DNA of 64,000 nt from Clitoria ternatea (Eukaryota > Streptophyta > Magnoliopsida > Fabales > Fabaceae). The position numbers were made by a program, and so were the translations under genes. This document shows, one piece after another, positions 42,299 to 53,917 of this stretch. The stretch is taken from contig CM075676.1 of assembly GCA_037962975.1 (NCBI GenBank), positions 23,431,001 through 23,495,000 on the forward strand, given 5' to 3'. The notes under the pieces were generated by a model, which made no database searches, was not told where the DNA came from, and saw only the letters and a program-made list of their open reading frames with translations. How positions within the stretch are numbered: position 1 is the first letter of the stretch; each line of letters opens with the position of its first letter.

Positions 42299-42772
42299 AA
42301 CTCATGGAAATCAATACCGATCACATTAGCATCAGGAATTCATATCCACATTAGTTAACATACCGATTCTAGATTAGTTCAACACACAAGCAACATGTTA
42401 TGGCATCACATACACAAAAACTCATTATACATTACACACAGAATTCATTTTATAATTCCTCGGTTCCTTGGCATCAATCCTCCGCTTGGCGCACCTCCAG
42501 GGCTCCGACCTCTTCCCTGTCACTAGTTACTAAATTGAAAGAAAGCCACAGCAAGGGTGAGGGTTGTGCATCATAATTAATCTAGAACGGAAATTAAATA
42601 ACAAAATACGTGTATATAAACTCCGTCGATTGCTTTATCCACAAATTGCAAATCACACTCGACAAATATAGCAAATCACACTCGGCAAATATAGCAAATC
42701 ACACTCAGCAAATATAGCAAGTCACACTGGGTAGCTCAACTAGGCATAAAAACCACGGGAGCCGGAAACGAG
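41246..42772 (-). repeat. G 3' LTR, first part (up to the copia D insertion)
   Basis: It carries the palindromic word CTCGCTTGAGCGAG near 41462-41475 and a 57-bp tandem array (41630-42065). It also has a long (TA)n at about 42259-42296 and four copies of a 23-bp unit (CAAATCACACTCGGCAAATA) at 42645-42735. It ends at the ACGAG target site of copia D and resumes at 52680. Confidence 0.85.
41630..42065. repeat. 57-bp tandem array in the G LTR
   Basis: The unit AACCTTCCTTCACTCGGAAG plus TTCTCTCGGTCATACCTCACTCGGAAACATTC-like sequence is repeated about eight times (exact spacing 41651 to 41708 is 57 bp). A unit length divisible by three explains the accidental open frame. The same array is at 58030-58495 in the other LTR. 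Confidence 0.88.
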
Positions 42773-44171
42773 TGTTATTCAAGTGGCCTCAATACTCAAG
42801 AGGGGGAGTGAATTGAGTTTTTAAAACTTTTCTTGAAATACCTTTGAACTTGATTCTTTTATCACAAGTTTAGAGATTATGGAAGTAAGATCAAGTAAAG
42901 TACAAAAGACAATGCAAAGCAAGAGGCAAATATGGATAAGGCAATTTATCAAACACTTGGTATGCAATGTTCAAGGTTAACTAATTCAAGCAAGCTCAAG
43001 TATGTAAATCCCAATCAACCAACATAAATCAATTCAATGTAGTATATAAATGTAAAAGAGTTAGGGAGAAGAGCTTGCAAACCAATTTAACGAGTTCCAC
43101 CAACCCCGGTGTACGTCTCACCTTCAAGCAACCCACTTGAAGGATTTCCACTATTAAAGTTTAGAGATTACAAGCTATGAGCAATTGTAGCTTCCTAGTG
43201 TCCCACACTCAAGAACTCAATCCTCACTAGCACAAGGGCAACCCACCCAATCTCTCAAACTCTCAATACCCAAAGGTTAAACCCCAACCTTTGTGACCAC
43301 TCAACCTAGAGTGAAAACCTTTGTGTTTGTAGTAGTGTTTACAAGCAAGTGACTCTCTTAATAGAGTAGATGTACAATTGAAAGCTCTCTCAAATTCTAA
43401 CTCTCAACAAGAGAGGATATACAAGTTGAAGTTCTAAGTTTCAGAAAAATGAAACTATACAAGAATAAAACTCACAAGACTCAAGAATTGATTTCCTTTG
43501 ATGGATGTAATTGATGCATTTTGTAGCTTGAGGATTTCTTGCATTTATAGAGCTTGGAGATGAGCATAATGGAGTTCCTAGCCGTTGCAGCTCGTGGGTG
43601 CCTTAGATCTATGGAGAAATGAGTTAGTTTCCACTTAAAAAACACTTTCCCCAATTTCTGGCACTACCCTAATCGATTACGCCTCGAGCTGTAATCGATT
43701 AGATTTTGAAATGTGAAGTGTAACTCGTGTTGTAGTCGATTAGCCTACCCTTGTAATCGATTAGATTCTACTCAGAGACTTAGTAATCGATTGTGCTTCA
43801 TCTTGTAATCGACTAGGACTGGCACCTGATGTATTTAATTTGATTACGCATCTTCGTAATCGATTGTCCTTGTATATAATTGATTAGCTGTCATTCCAGG
43901 AGCTTTGTAATCAGTTGTATATGTCATGTAATCGATTATCTCAAACACCTAATGCATTTAATTTACACAGAGGCACGGTAATCGATTAGTATTGTTGGTG
44001 TAATCGATTAGATGAGAAACAGGAACTATATAATCGATTAGATATGGTTCCCTAATCGATTAGTATGCGTGTTTTTGCAGGTCTGATGCATTTTCTTGTT
44101 TCTCCAAGTTTTTCTTCAAGAGTCCTTTGTCATTATCAAAATTTGTGATCCTGAAAGCATATTCAAACACA
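42773..44171 (-). repeat. 3' LTR of copia D
   Basis: The plus-strand reading starts TGTTATTCAAGTGGCC and ends TATTCAAACACA. A TAATCGATTA array lies at 43669-44063. It is only partly similar to the LTR of B, so D is a sister family. Confidence 0.93.
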
Positions 44172-44186
44172 TTCTCCCCCCTTTTT
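44172..44186 (-). other. Polypurine tract of copia D
   Basis: The minus strand reads AAAAAGGGGGGAGAA directly before the 3' LTR, one G longer than in A and B. The stretch 44187-44766 is non-coding, with another purine run (minus strand) near 44505-44517. Confidence 0.88.
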
Positions 44187-44766
44187 GATGATGACAAACC
44201 ATGTTCATCTCTTGAGGGTTGTTAGTTCAAAAATTTATTTGTTATCTCTAATTTTATCTCTATCAAAAATATATTCAAATTCTACACAATGTTACCTCTT
44301 AATTTGAAAATATTATCTCTTGAGTGTTATCTTCTTATCTATTTCAGATTTATCTTTATTTCAAAATATCTCCCCCTATCTAAGAGAGTTTATGCCTTAG
44401 AGATAATTTTCAAATTTGTTAACCATTTGTTGTTATATGCAATCGGATTTCACTTGTTTATAGCAGGCAGATATGAACCAGGCAGATATGAACTCTCTCA
44501 AATATTTCTCCCCCTTTGGAATCATCAAAAATAATAAAGCAATAGAGAGAAATATAGAAACTGAAACTTTTATTAATTAAAAAAAGGAAAATTACAGAAT
44601 TGAAAGTTGATAGAAATAAAAGAAACAGGAAATAATTCAAATAAAGCACAATAAAACGGATATAGTTATCCGGATTGAAAAAGCGAAGTTCAGAAATTTG
44701 GTGAGATTACTCCTCATAGCGTTGCTGTATGAGTTCAAAATGTTGCTGCTCAGTCATTTGAAATTG

Positions 44767-45786
44767 TTAGAGGGAGTTTTCAATTCGATCAAGACGGTTA
44801 TCAAGATGAGCATACAAGGCAGTGAAGGGATCAGGTGGAACGGATGATTCTCCTTGAGGTGCAGGAGTAGGAGTGGGAGTAGGAGTAGGATCAACAGTAG
44901 GGGTGGGATGATCTTCCTCAAATGGACTGCTACCATGAATTCTGTCACTTTTGAGTATCCATCTTCCAGCTACACAAACCATACCCATTTTATTGAGATG
45001 GTGAGTCCCAATGCAAGCTTGAGAGGGAACTTTTTCAGCAAGTTCTCCAGCCAAGTCTACTCCATATGCCTTGAAGATTTTTGTGAGTAAGATGCCATAA
45101 GGCAGTTTGTGTTGCTCCTTAGATTTCAGGATGTGGAGCTTGATGAGTTGAATCCAGTTTATGTCCTTGTGGTTGATGATGGCCCACATGAGTAGAACAT
45201 CATCTTCCTCTACCAAGGCATAATTTCCATCGTGAGGGATAAGCATTTTAACCATAAAGAAGTGGAGGAGACGGTTGTTAAAAGTTAAATGGCCTAACAA
45301 TTTGTGATTGCTGAGGGGACGGTTGGCCTTCCAAAGAGATTGGCGTGCTGGAATGGGATTAAAATCCCACTCATCCTCAGGATTACCCCCTGCAAATTCA
45401 GAGGTAGAGAGAGGAATTTGTGTGATCTCAAAGAGTTATTGGTTGGTGATTTTGAGAGTCACATTCTTGACTCTAGCTTCCAAAGTGCCATCAACGAATT
45501 TCACATTGTAGAAGAATACCCTCATGAGTTTAGGGTAATAAAACTCTTCCTTGAGAGTTAGGAATGGAAGGAGATTGTAGTGGTGAAGGAGTTGGGTGAA
45601 GGTAAAACAGGGGTTTTCAAAAGTTGGGGCATCAATGAAATGGGGAGTGATGATGTCTTTCTCAAAAAATTTCTTTATGAAGTTTTGGAGGTCTCTTGGT
45701 GAAGTGAAGAACCTAGAGAAATCTAAAGGATTTGTGGATTGGTTTATGGAGGACCTAGCCCTCTTCACTTGTCTTGAGGAAGACAT
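44767..45786 (-). pseudogene. Copia D third ORF, one nonsense codon
   Basis: It starts MSSSRQVKRARSSINQ and stays collinear with B ORF3 to a shorter end at ...LDNRLDRIENSL. A single TAA at 45438-45436 stands where B has Gln (the NAQFAE neighbourhood). Downstream of it the frame continues unbroken through DEWDFNPIPARQSLWK and LVEEDDVLLMW. The hinge is a (Pro-Thr)n run (PTPTPTPTPAP), different from the hinge of B, while the globular part is conserved. This is the pattern of a protein evolving under constraint with a variable linker. Confidence 0.85.
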
Positions 45787-45995
45787 GGCAATGGAAGGGA
45801 ATGTAGAGAAAAAGTAGAAGAATATGAGAAGAATGAAAGTGCTCTTAGAGACTTGGGAGAGTAGAAGAGGAGTGGTGTGAGATGAAAGAACGAAAGGGGT
45901 TGTATTTATAGGGAAAAGTAGGGTTTAGAGATAAGAGAGGGAGTAATAATGATGATGAATAATTGGCCCAAATGCATATCACACAGATTCTCCAT
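45787..45995 (-). promoter_or_regulatory. TATA box and leader of copia D ORF3
   Basis: On the minus strand CTATAAATA lies at about 45908-45900, followed by a leader rich in C and T and the ATG at 45786, as in B. Confidence 0.58.
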
Positions 45996-46007
45996 TAAAA
46001 ATCTGCA

Positions 46008-46392
46008 CCTGATACGATTCTAATCGATTAGGCAACTGATGTTAATCGATTAGGGTGTGTATTCTGGGGAACATGAAACGTTTTTGCATAGAGGTAATCG
46101 ATTGTGGCCGGTGGAGTAATCGATTGTCTTAAAAACAGAAACTTTGTAATCGATTAGGATAAGATGATAATCGATTATCTGGAAGATAAACCATCAATAA
46201 TCGATTTTGTTGAATGTCTAATCGATTTTACAAGAAACAGAGACTTAGTAATCGATTAGTAATGAGATTCTAATCGATTATTGATGAACCATAAGTTGTG
46301 TAATCGATTGTTTAAGAGTCTGTAATCGATTATCAGGGGAACAGAAAGTTTATAGTCGATTATACTGATCATACTAATCGATTATGAATGCT
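46008..46392. promoter_or_regulatory. Internal TAATCGATTA array before copia D ORF3
   Basis: About fifteen copies of TAATCGATTA or variants (TAATCGATTG, TAATCGATTT) lie in 385 bp between RNase H and ORF3. Apart from the motif, the sequence differs strongly from the B spacer. Confidence 0.6.
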
Positions 46393-46496
46393 TAGAAGTG
46401 GTCTGAACTGATAGATTTCAAGTGGAACGACACTCAATCAATATATTAAGTATTAACACATTGTAAATCAAGAAATTATCAAAATTGTTTCAGCAT

Positions 46497-49400
46497 TCAA
46501 ACACAATTGGAAATGTCTAAGATTCCTAATTCTCTTCTAATATGTATGAATTGTTCTTTTGCAAGTGGTTTGGTGAATATATCAGCAAGTTGTTTAGTGG
46601 TTTCAATATGCTCAAGCACACAATCACCCTTCAATACATGATCCCTAATGAAATGATGTCGAATTTCAATATGTTTGGTTCTTGAATGCATTACAGGATT
46701 CTTTGAAATATTTATATCACTTGTGTTATCACATTTAAGAGGCACATGGTCTAACATAACACCAAAATCCAGGAGTTGTTGTCTCATCCATAGGATTTGA
46801 GCACAATAACTACCAGCTGCAACATATTCTGCCTCAGCTGTAGATAGTGCAACACTTACTTGTTTCTTGCTATGCCAAGAAACAAGAGAACTACCAAGCA
46901 AGTGACATGTTCCACTAGTGCTTTTCCTATCAAGTTTACATCCTGCAAAATCTGAATCAGAATAACCAACTAGAGTGCATTCAACCCCTTTGGGGTACCA
47001 TAAGCCAACATTTTGAGTTCCAACAAGATATTTCATTATCCTCTTTACTGCAGTTAGGTGTGATTCTTTTGGGCATGCTTGATATCTTACACACATACAA
47101 ACAGCAAACATGATATCCGGTCTACTAGCGGTTAAGTAAAGTAAGGATCCAATCATACCTCTATATTTTGTGAGTTCAACATCCTTACCCTTCTCATCCT
47201 TGTCCAAATAACATGAAGTGCCCATAGGTGTGGCAATGTCATTTGCCTTGTCCATGTTGAATTTCCTAAGCAATTCCTTGCAGTACTTTGATTGACTAAT
47301 GAAAGTGCCTTCATTAGTTTGCTTAATTTGCAGTCCAAGGAAGAAAGTAAGTTCCCCCATCATGGACATCTCAAATTCTTCCTACATTAGCTTAGCAAAT
47401 TCTTTGCACAAGGATTCATTAGTAGCACCAAAGATTATATCATCAACATATACTTGAACCAATAGTATGTCATTCTTTTTGTGCTTAATGAATAATGTTG
47501 TGTCAACCTTCCCTCTTTCAAAGTTGTTTTCTAAAAGGAATTTACTTAATCTTTCATACCAAGCTCTTGGAGCTTGATTTAAACCATATAAGGCTTTATT
47601 TAGTTTGAAAACATGATTTGGAAATTTGAAGTTTTCAAAACCTGGAGGTTGATCAACATACACTTCCTCTTGAATGTATCCAATTAAGAAAGCACTCTTG
47701 ACATCCATTTGGTACAATTTAAAGTCCTTACAACATGCAAAGGCTAATAATAACCTAATAGCTTCAAGCCTAGCTACGGGAGCATATGTTTCTTCATAAT
47801 CAATGCCTTCTTCTTGATTATAACCTTTAGCTACTAGCCTAGCTTTATTCCTAGTAATTATGCCATTTTCATCTAATTTATTCCTAAACACCCATTTTGT
47901 TCCTATTATTTGGTGATCATTGGGTTTTGGCACAAGTTCCCAAACTTCATTTCTTTCAAATTAATTCAATTCTTCTTGCATGGCCAACATCCAATGTTCA
48001 TCAGTAATAGCTTCATCAATGCATTTGGGTTCTATTTGTGATACAAAGGCTAAATGATTACATGCATTCCTAATGGCGTTTCGAGTACTTACACCTTTAG
48101 TCATTTCAACTATGACTTTGTCTAAGGGATGGTCCTTCAAAGTGATCCATTGTTGTGGTTCCTCATGTTGTGTTGTATCTTTGTCTTTGTTCTTTTCTTC
48201 CTTGTCATTCAAGGTTAAATCTTAAAGAGTACCTACAATATCATCAACATCTTCCTTTCTCGGGGAGTTATGGCTATTCTCATCAAATTTGACATGAATG
48301 GACTCCTCAATGGTGTTTGTTTGTTTGTTAAAGATTCGATAAGATTTACTGGATTGTGAATATCCTAGGAAGATTGCCTCATCAGCTTTAGCATCAAACT
48401 TTCCTAGATTATCTTTTCCATTATTGAGCACAAAGCATTTACATCCAAAGATATGAAAATATGAAATGTTGGGTTTTTTCCCTTGTAAAGTTCATAGGGG
48501 GTTTTCTTAAGTATAGGTCTTATTAAGCATTTATTCATAACATGGCAAGCGGTGTTTACCGCATCGGCCCAAAAATGTTTCGCAATGTTATTTTTATTTA
48601 ACATGGTTCTTGCAAGTTCTACTAAGGATCTATTTTTCCTTTCAACTACTCTATTTTGTTGTAGAGTTCTTGGAGCTGAAAAATTGTGATTAATACCATG
48701 TTTTTCGCAAAATTTTTTAAAAGATTGGTTTTCAAATTCTCCCCCATGATTAGTTCTAATGGATGCTATCTTTGAGTTTTGCTCATTTTGGATAATCTTA
48801 GCAAGTTTCTTGAATGCATGATATGCTTCATTTTTATGAGCAAGAAACAAGGTCCATGTATATCTTGAATAATCATCTACAATTACTAGACCATAGTAAT
48901 TACCACCAAAGCTTTTAATTTTGGAAGGTCCAAATAGATCCATGTGCAAAAGTTGTAAAGGCTTTTGAGTGGAAACAATGTTTTTAACTTGAAATAATGC
49001 CTTTACTTGTTTCCCCTTTTGACATGCATCACAAAATTTGTTTTCAAATTTAAGCTTTGGTAATCCAATTACTAATTCTTTAGAAACAAGTTTATTTAAA
49101 TGGTCTACATGTATATGAGCTATTCTTCTATGCCATAGCCATGTTTCATCTTCTCTAGTCATAAAGCATTGTGCATCATTTGAGGACAAGCTATCCATAT
49201 CAATCATGTAAATATTATCAATTCTTTAACCTACAAACTTGATTTCCTTATTAATCTTATGTTCAATTATGCAACAATTTGATTCAAATGAAACTCTATA
49301 TCCTTTGTCACATAATTGACTAATGCTAAGTAGATTGTGTTTAAGGCCTTCAACATATAATACATCACTAATAGAAGTAGAGGAGTTTTTACCAATGTTT

Positions 49401-49560
49401 CCAATGCCTAAAATTTTTCCTTTGGTGTTGTCTCCATAGGTCACACTTCCTTTTCTTTTGGGAGTGAATGATGTGAATTTGCTTATGTCTCCCATCATAT
49501 GCTTTGAACACCCACTATCCAAGTACCAATAGGTGTTGCTTGCCTTGAAACATACCTACA
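46497..49560 (-). pseudogene. pol: Copia D Pol, multiple nonsense codons
   Basis: Minus-strand domains match B: protease (LDSGCSKHM, about 49520), HHCC finger (HRRIAH, about 49130), integrase core (49000-48600), RT (TKWVFRNK, YVDDIIFGAT near 47440) and RNase H (SDSDFAGCK, STAEAEY), closing ADIFTKPLAKEQF. In-frame stops lie at 49228-49226, 48224-48222, 47963-47961 and 47384-47382. Each falls where B has a Gln codon. A frameshift lies near 48460. With these the polyprotein cannot be made. Confidence 0.92.
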
Positions 49561-49609
49561 AAACAAGATTAATTTAGAGAACTAGGTACCCATTTTATGT
49601 TGGGTCCTT

Positions 49610-51220
49610 TTAGGTTAGCTTGTGGTAATGTCCTTTTGGGAACCCATACCTTATGACTTTTGGTCCTAATTTTCTAACATTACAATTTGAAGAATTGTGA
49701 CCTTTAAAACCACAATGATTGCATCTCATGAAAGGTGATGATGATCTCCCTGGTGGTACAAAGAAGTTTTTGTAATATTTTTCCTTTGTGGTGGAGTTGT
49801 ATCCTAAACCGGTTTTATCAAGCGTACATCTTTGATTTCTAAGTAATATATTTAAGTTCTCTCTACCATTTGTAAATTTTTCTAATGTTCTAGTTAAGTC
49901 TAAGACCTTGGTTTCTAGAATGTCATATTTCTTTACAAATTCACATGGTTTGGTCCTAGAGCATGCTTGAACATTTTCTAATTCATCTTTCAAACATTTA
50001 TTTTCTTTACAAACTTCTATGAGATCCTTTTCAAGAGTGTCAATGGTTTTTCTTGACAATTTGTATTTACTAGAAAGCTTGATAAATTTATCATACAACT
50101 CTTCAAAAGTATCTAGTAATTCATTCTTATCTAAATCAAGAAGACTTACCTCATTATCTTCTTCTTGGTGATTGGCCATTAAACAAAGATTCGCTTCTTC
50201 GTTTTCAGACTCATCGGAGCTATTTACATCATTTTTATCCCAAATGATGTAAGCTCTTCTTCTTCCTCTTTTCTCCTTATTCTTTTTCTTTAGATTTGGG
50301 CAATCTACTTTGAAGTGCCCTTTTTTTCCACATTCAAAACAATTTGGTGAAGAAGAGGATTCATTAGAGATTGGTTTCTTACTTTGGGGTTTGAAGTTCT
50401 TTTGGAATCTTTTGTTTTTCATGAACTTTCCAAACCTCTTCACAAACAAACCAAATTCTTCTTCTTCGTCAAGGTCACTACATGATTCTTCATGTGTAGA
50501 GGTGGCCTTGAGAGCTAAGCCTTTCTTCTTGGAGGATTTTTCTTCTTCCTCCGCTTGCTTCAAAACTCTTAGTTCTTGCTCTTGCTCTTGTAGTTTTCCA
50601 AAGAGTGTGGCAAGTGACATTTCATTGATATTTAGGGATTGTTTGATGGCGGTGACGAGCGGTTGCCATTCCCTGCTAAGACTTTTCAAGACTTTGTGCA
50701 CAAGTTCTTTGTTAGTGTAAAATTTACCAAGAGTAATGAGATGATTGATTATAAGAGTAAATCTCTTTTGCATTTTTACTATGGTTTCCCCTGAATTTAT
50801 TCTAAAACTTTCATATTGGCTAGTCAAGGTACTGATCTTGGAGTCTTTTACATCACTAGTACCTTCGTGAGTTACTTGTAAAGTATCCCACATTTCCTTA
50901 GCGGATTGACAAGTCATTATTCTAAAAAATTCATCGGGACCTAATGCCATAGTGATGAGATTTTTAGCCTTATACCCGTATTGCACTTTCTTCTCCTCAT
51001 CACCAGTCTATTCTTCTATAGGTTTTTCAACATTTTTATCATTGACAGTATGCATGGGTGTATAAAGACCATTTTCAATGGCATTCCAAATTCTTAAATC
51101 AATAGATTGAATAAAGATTTTCATTCTTTCCTTCCAAAAGGCATAGCCTTCCCCATTGAAAGCGGGAGGTCTATTTATGGCACCACCCTCGGGAAAAAGG
51201 TTTAGAGAACTTGAGGCCAT
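49610..51220 (-). pseudogene. gag: Copia D Gag, one nonsense codon and a terminal frameshift
   Basis: It starts MASSSLNLFPEGGAINRP on the minus strand. A TAG at 51010-51008 replaces the Trp seen in B (EWTSEEE). Beyond it the frame is open through the capsid core, a canonical first zinc knuckle (CFECGKKGHFKVDC) and a second knuckle (CNHCGFKGHNSSNC). A 4-nt deletion after KLGPKVIR shifts the last residues. The deletion lies at the proposed intron donor. Confidence 0.9.
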
Positions 51221-51262
51221 CTTATCTCTTGAAGCTGTTAAGCTTGAGCTACCAAGAGTCAA

Positions 51263-51274
51263 GCTCTGATACCA
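51263..51274 (-). other. Primer-binding site of copia D
   Basis: GCTCTGATACCA on the plus strand is the complement of TGGTATCAGAGC (tRNA-Met type), two bases from the 5' LTR. Confidence 0.92.
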
Positions 51275-51276
51275 CT

Positions 51277-52674
51277 TGTTATTCAAGTGGCTTCAATACT
51301 CAAGAGGGGGGGTGAATTGAGTTTTTAAAACTTTGCTTGAAATGCCTTTGAACTTGATTCTTTTATCACAAGTTTAGAGATTATGGAAGTAAGATCAAGT
51401 AAAGTACAAAAGACAATGCAAAACAAGAGGCAAATATGGATAAGGCAATTTATCAAACACTTGGTATGCAATGTTCGAGGTTAACTAATTCAAGCAAGCT
51501 GAAGTATGTAAATCCCAATCAACCAACATAAATCAATTCAATGCAGTATATAAATGTAAAAGAGTTAGGGAGAAAGCTTGCAAACCAATTTAATGAGTTC
51601 CATCAACCCCGGTGTACGTCTCGCCTTCAAGCAACCCACTTGAAGGATTTCCATTATTGAAGTTTAGAGATTACAAGCTATGAGCAATTGCAGCTTCCTA
51701 GTGTCCCACACTCAAGAACTCAATCCTCACTAGCACAAGGGAAACCCACCCAATCTCTCAAACTCCCAATACCCAAAGGTTGAACCCCAACCTTTGTGAC
51801 CACTCAACCTAGAGTGAAAACCTTTGTGTTTGTAGTAGTGTTTACAAGCAAGTGACTCTCTTAATAAAGTAGATGTACAAGTGAAAGCTCTCTCAAATTC
51901 TAACTTTCAACAAGAGAGGATATACAAGTTGAAGTTCTAAGTTTCAGAAAAATGAAACTATACAAGGATAAAACTCACAAGACTCAAGAATTGATTTCCT
52001 TTGATGGATGTAATTGATGCATTTTGTAGCTTGAGGATTTCTTGCATTTATAGAGCTTGGAGATGAGCATAATGGAGTTCCTAGCCGTTGCAGCTCGTGG
52101 GTGCCTTAGATCTATGGAGAAATGAGTTGGTTTCCACTTAAAAAGCACTTTCCCCAATTTCTGGCACTACCCTAATCGATTACGCCTCGAGCTGTAATCG
52201 ATTAGATTTTGAAATCTAAAGTGTAACTCGTGTTGTAGTCGATTAGCCTACCCTTGTAATCGATTAGATTCTACTCAGAGACTTGGTAATCGATTGTGCT
52301 TCATCTTGTAATCGACTAGGACTGGCACCTGATGCATTTAATTTGATTACGTAGCTTCGTAATCGATTGTCCTTGTATATAATCGATTAGCTGTCATTCC
52401 AGGAGCTTTGTAATCAATTGTATGTGTCCTGTAATCGATTAGCTCAAACACCTGATGCATTTAATTTACACAGAGGCACAGTAATCAATTAGTATTGTTG
52501 GTGCAATCGATTAGATGAGAAACAGGAACTATGTAATCGATTAGATATGGTTCCCTAATCGATTAGTATGTGTGTTTTTGCAGGTTTGATGCATTTTCTT
52601 GTTTCTCCAAGTTTTTCTTCAAGAGTCCTTTGTCATTATCAAAATCTATGATCCTGAAAACATATTCAAACACA
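51277..52674 (-). repeat. 5' LTR of copia D
   Basis: This is the partner of 42773-44171. TAATCGATTA copies lie at 52173-52567. A TATA box (CTATAAATG) lies on the minus strand at about 52055-52046. Confidence 0.93.
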
Positions 52675-52679
52675 ACGAG

Positions 52680-53883
52680 GGGCTATACATATTGTCGGTC
52701 GTCCCACACCACACGATCATACATGTATAATCACATTTCTCATATCATATCACAAGTGGCCATCAACAACAACACATACTCATTAAATGGGTGACCTACT
52801 TGTCAAGCCCGCCATCATATTGCCACTGGGCAACCTACTTGTGAAGCCTACCATCACATTGCCACCACACACTTCGATTTATCACAACATCAAGTATTTT
52901 AATCTCATAATCATTGTAAACCATACATAATCCTAAACCGATCAGTGTCCATATTCATACATACATACATACACATACAACTATCATCCAGTAATATTTC
53001 TTACCGTTTTCATAATTGGTTCGACGACCCGGACCCAAAATATGTACCTATTCTAATTAATTACAACCTGAACACCCCCTTACCTCGATTCCAAGCTTCA
53101 ACGATTTGTTCTTGATGCCGATTGCGTCCTCTAAGTGTTGGGTTCAAGGTTCCACCTCCGAATTCAACACCCGCTTCGTCACTCGGTCCTCCGACGTTCG
53201 TTTCGCTACCTACGGAGGTCAAAATGCAAAACCCATAAACGTGATATTACCCTCATTGTTTCAAATACCGAGTTTTAAGCTCACACACACACTAGAGGAG
53301 TGGAAAACGAAACCTTACCCCGCCATGCATGGCCATCGGCTAGAGAGAGAAAATGATGAGGGAGAAAGATGACTTAATTTAAAGGGTCCATTGAACTCAC
53401 CTCGAAGTCACGATCTCGGAAATGAGGTTATTTTGAAGTTTTGACGCAAAATAGGCCTTCCCTTGGAGCATGCAGCTCTCGGCAGTGAGAGGGAGGAGAA
53501 GAAGAAGAAGAAGAAGAAGAAGAAGAAGAAGAAGAAGAAGAAGAAGACTCGCGTAAAATGAATGAGGAAGAAGATGGATCTTTATTATTTAAAGCTCAGG
53601 GGAAAAATGGTCATTTCCCCATTTCTTTTATAATTTCTTTGAAAGTTTTAATTAAACTTTTACCTTTTACCTTCATTGGTAACTTTTAATTTACCTCCTT
53701 CTAATTACACCTCATTTAACCCTTTTATAATTAATCAACCAAATAAATTTATTTATTTCCACAATAGTTAATTATTTATAATTGCCTTTATTTTAATAAT
53801 AATTCATAAAAATATCCAATAAATCTCTAAAACGATTATTAATATTTTCCACTAATCATTACTAAAAGATCGGGGATATTACA
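52680..53883 (-). repeat. G 3' LTR, second part
   Basis: This continues the LTR interrupted by copia D and ends GATATTACA before the polypurine tract. It contains a (CATA)n near 52960, a duplicated 40-bp phrase around GGTGACCTACTTGT and GGGCAACCTACTTGT, and a long (GAA)n run at about 53494-53547. The open frame at 53106-53372 has no family resemblance. Confidence 0.8.
53494..53547. repeat. (GAA)n microsatellite
   Basis: About eighteen uninterrupted GAA/AGA units lie within the G LTR. Confidence 0.95.
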
Positions 53884-53905
53884 TCCACCCCCCTAAAAAG
53901 GGATT
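53884..53905 (-). other. Polypurine tract of gypsy G
   Basis: The minus strand reads TTTTTAGGGGGGTGGA next to the LTR end. It is imperfect but at the expected place. Confidence 0.6.
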
Positions 53906-53917
53906 TCATCCCCGAAA

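Larger units (their letters stand above)
42773..52674 (-). mobile_element. Copia element D (Sirevirus-like), decayed by nonsense mutations
   Basis: LTRs lie at 42773-44171 and 51277-52674. A perfect target duplication ACGAG lies at 42768-42772 and 52675-52679. The gene order on the minus strand is the same as in B (gag, pol, ORF3), with high protein similarity throughout. At least six in-frame stops and two frameshifts mark it as inactive. The LTRs differ more from each other than those of B do, so D is older. Confidence 0.96.

Noticed and set aside
53106..53372. 88-codon frame in the G LTR
   Set aside because: Lies inside the LTR; no domain or start context; probably chance.
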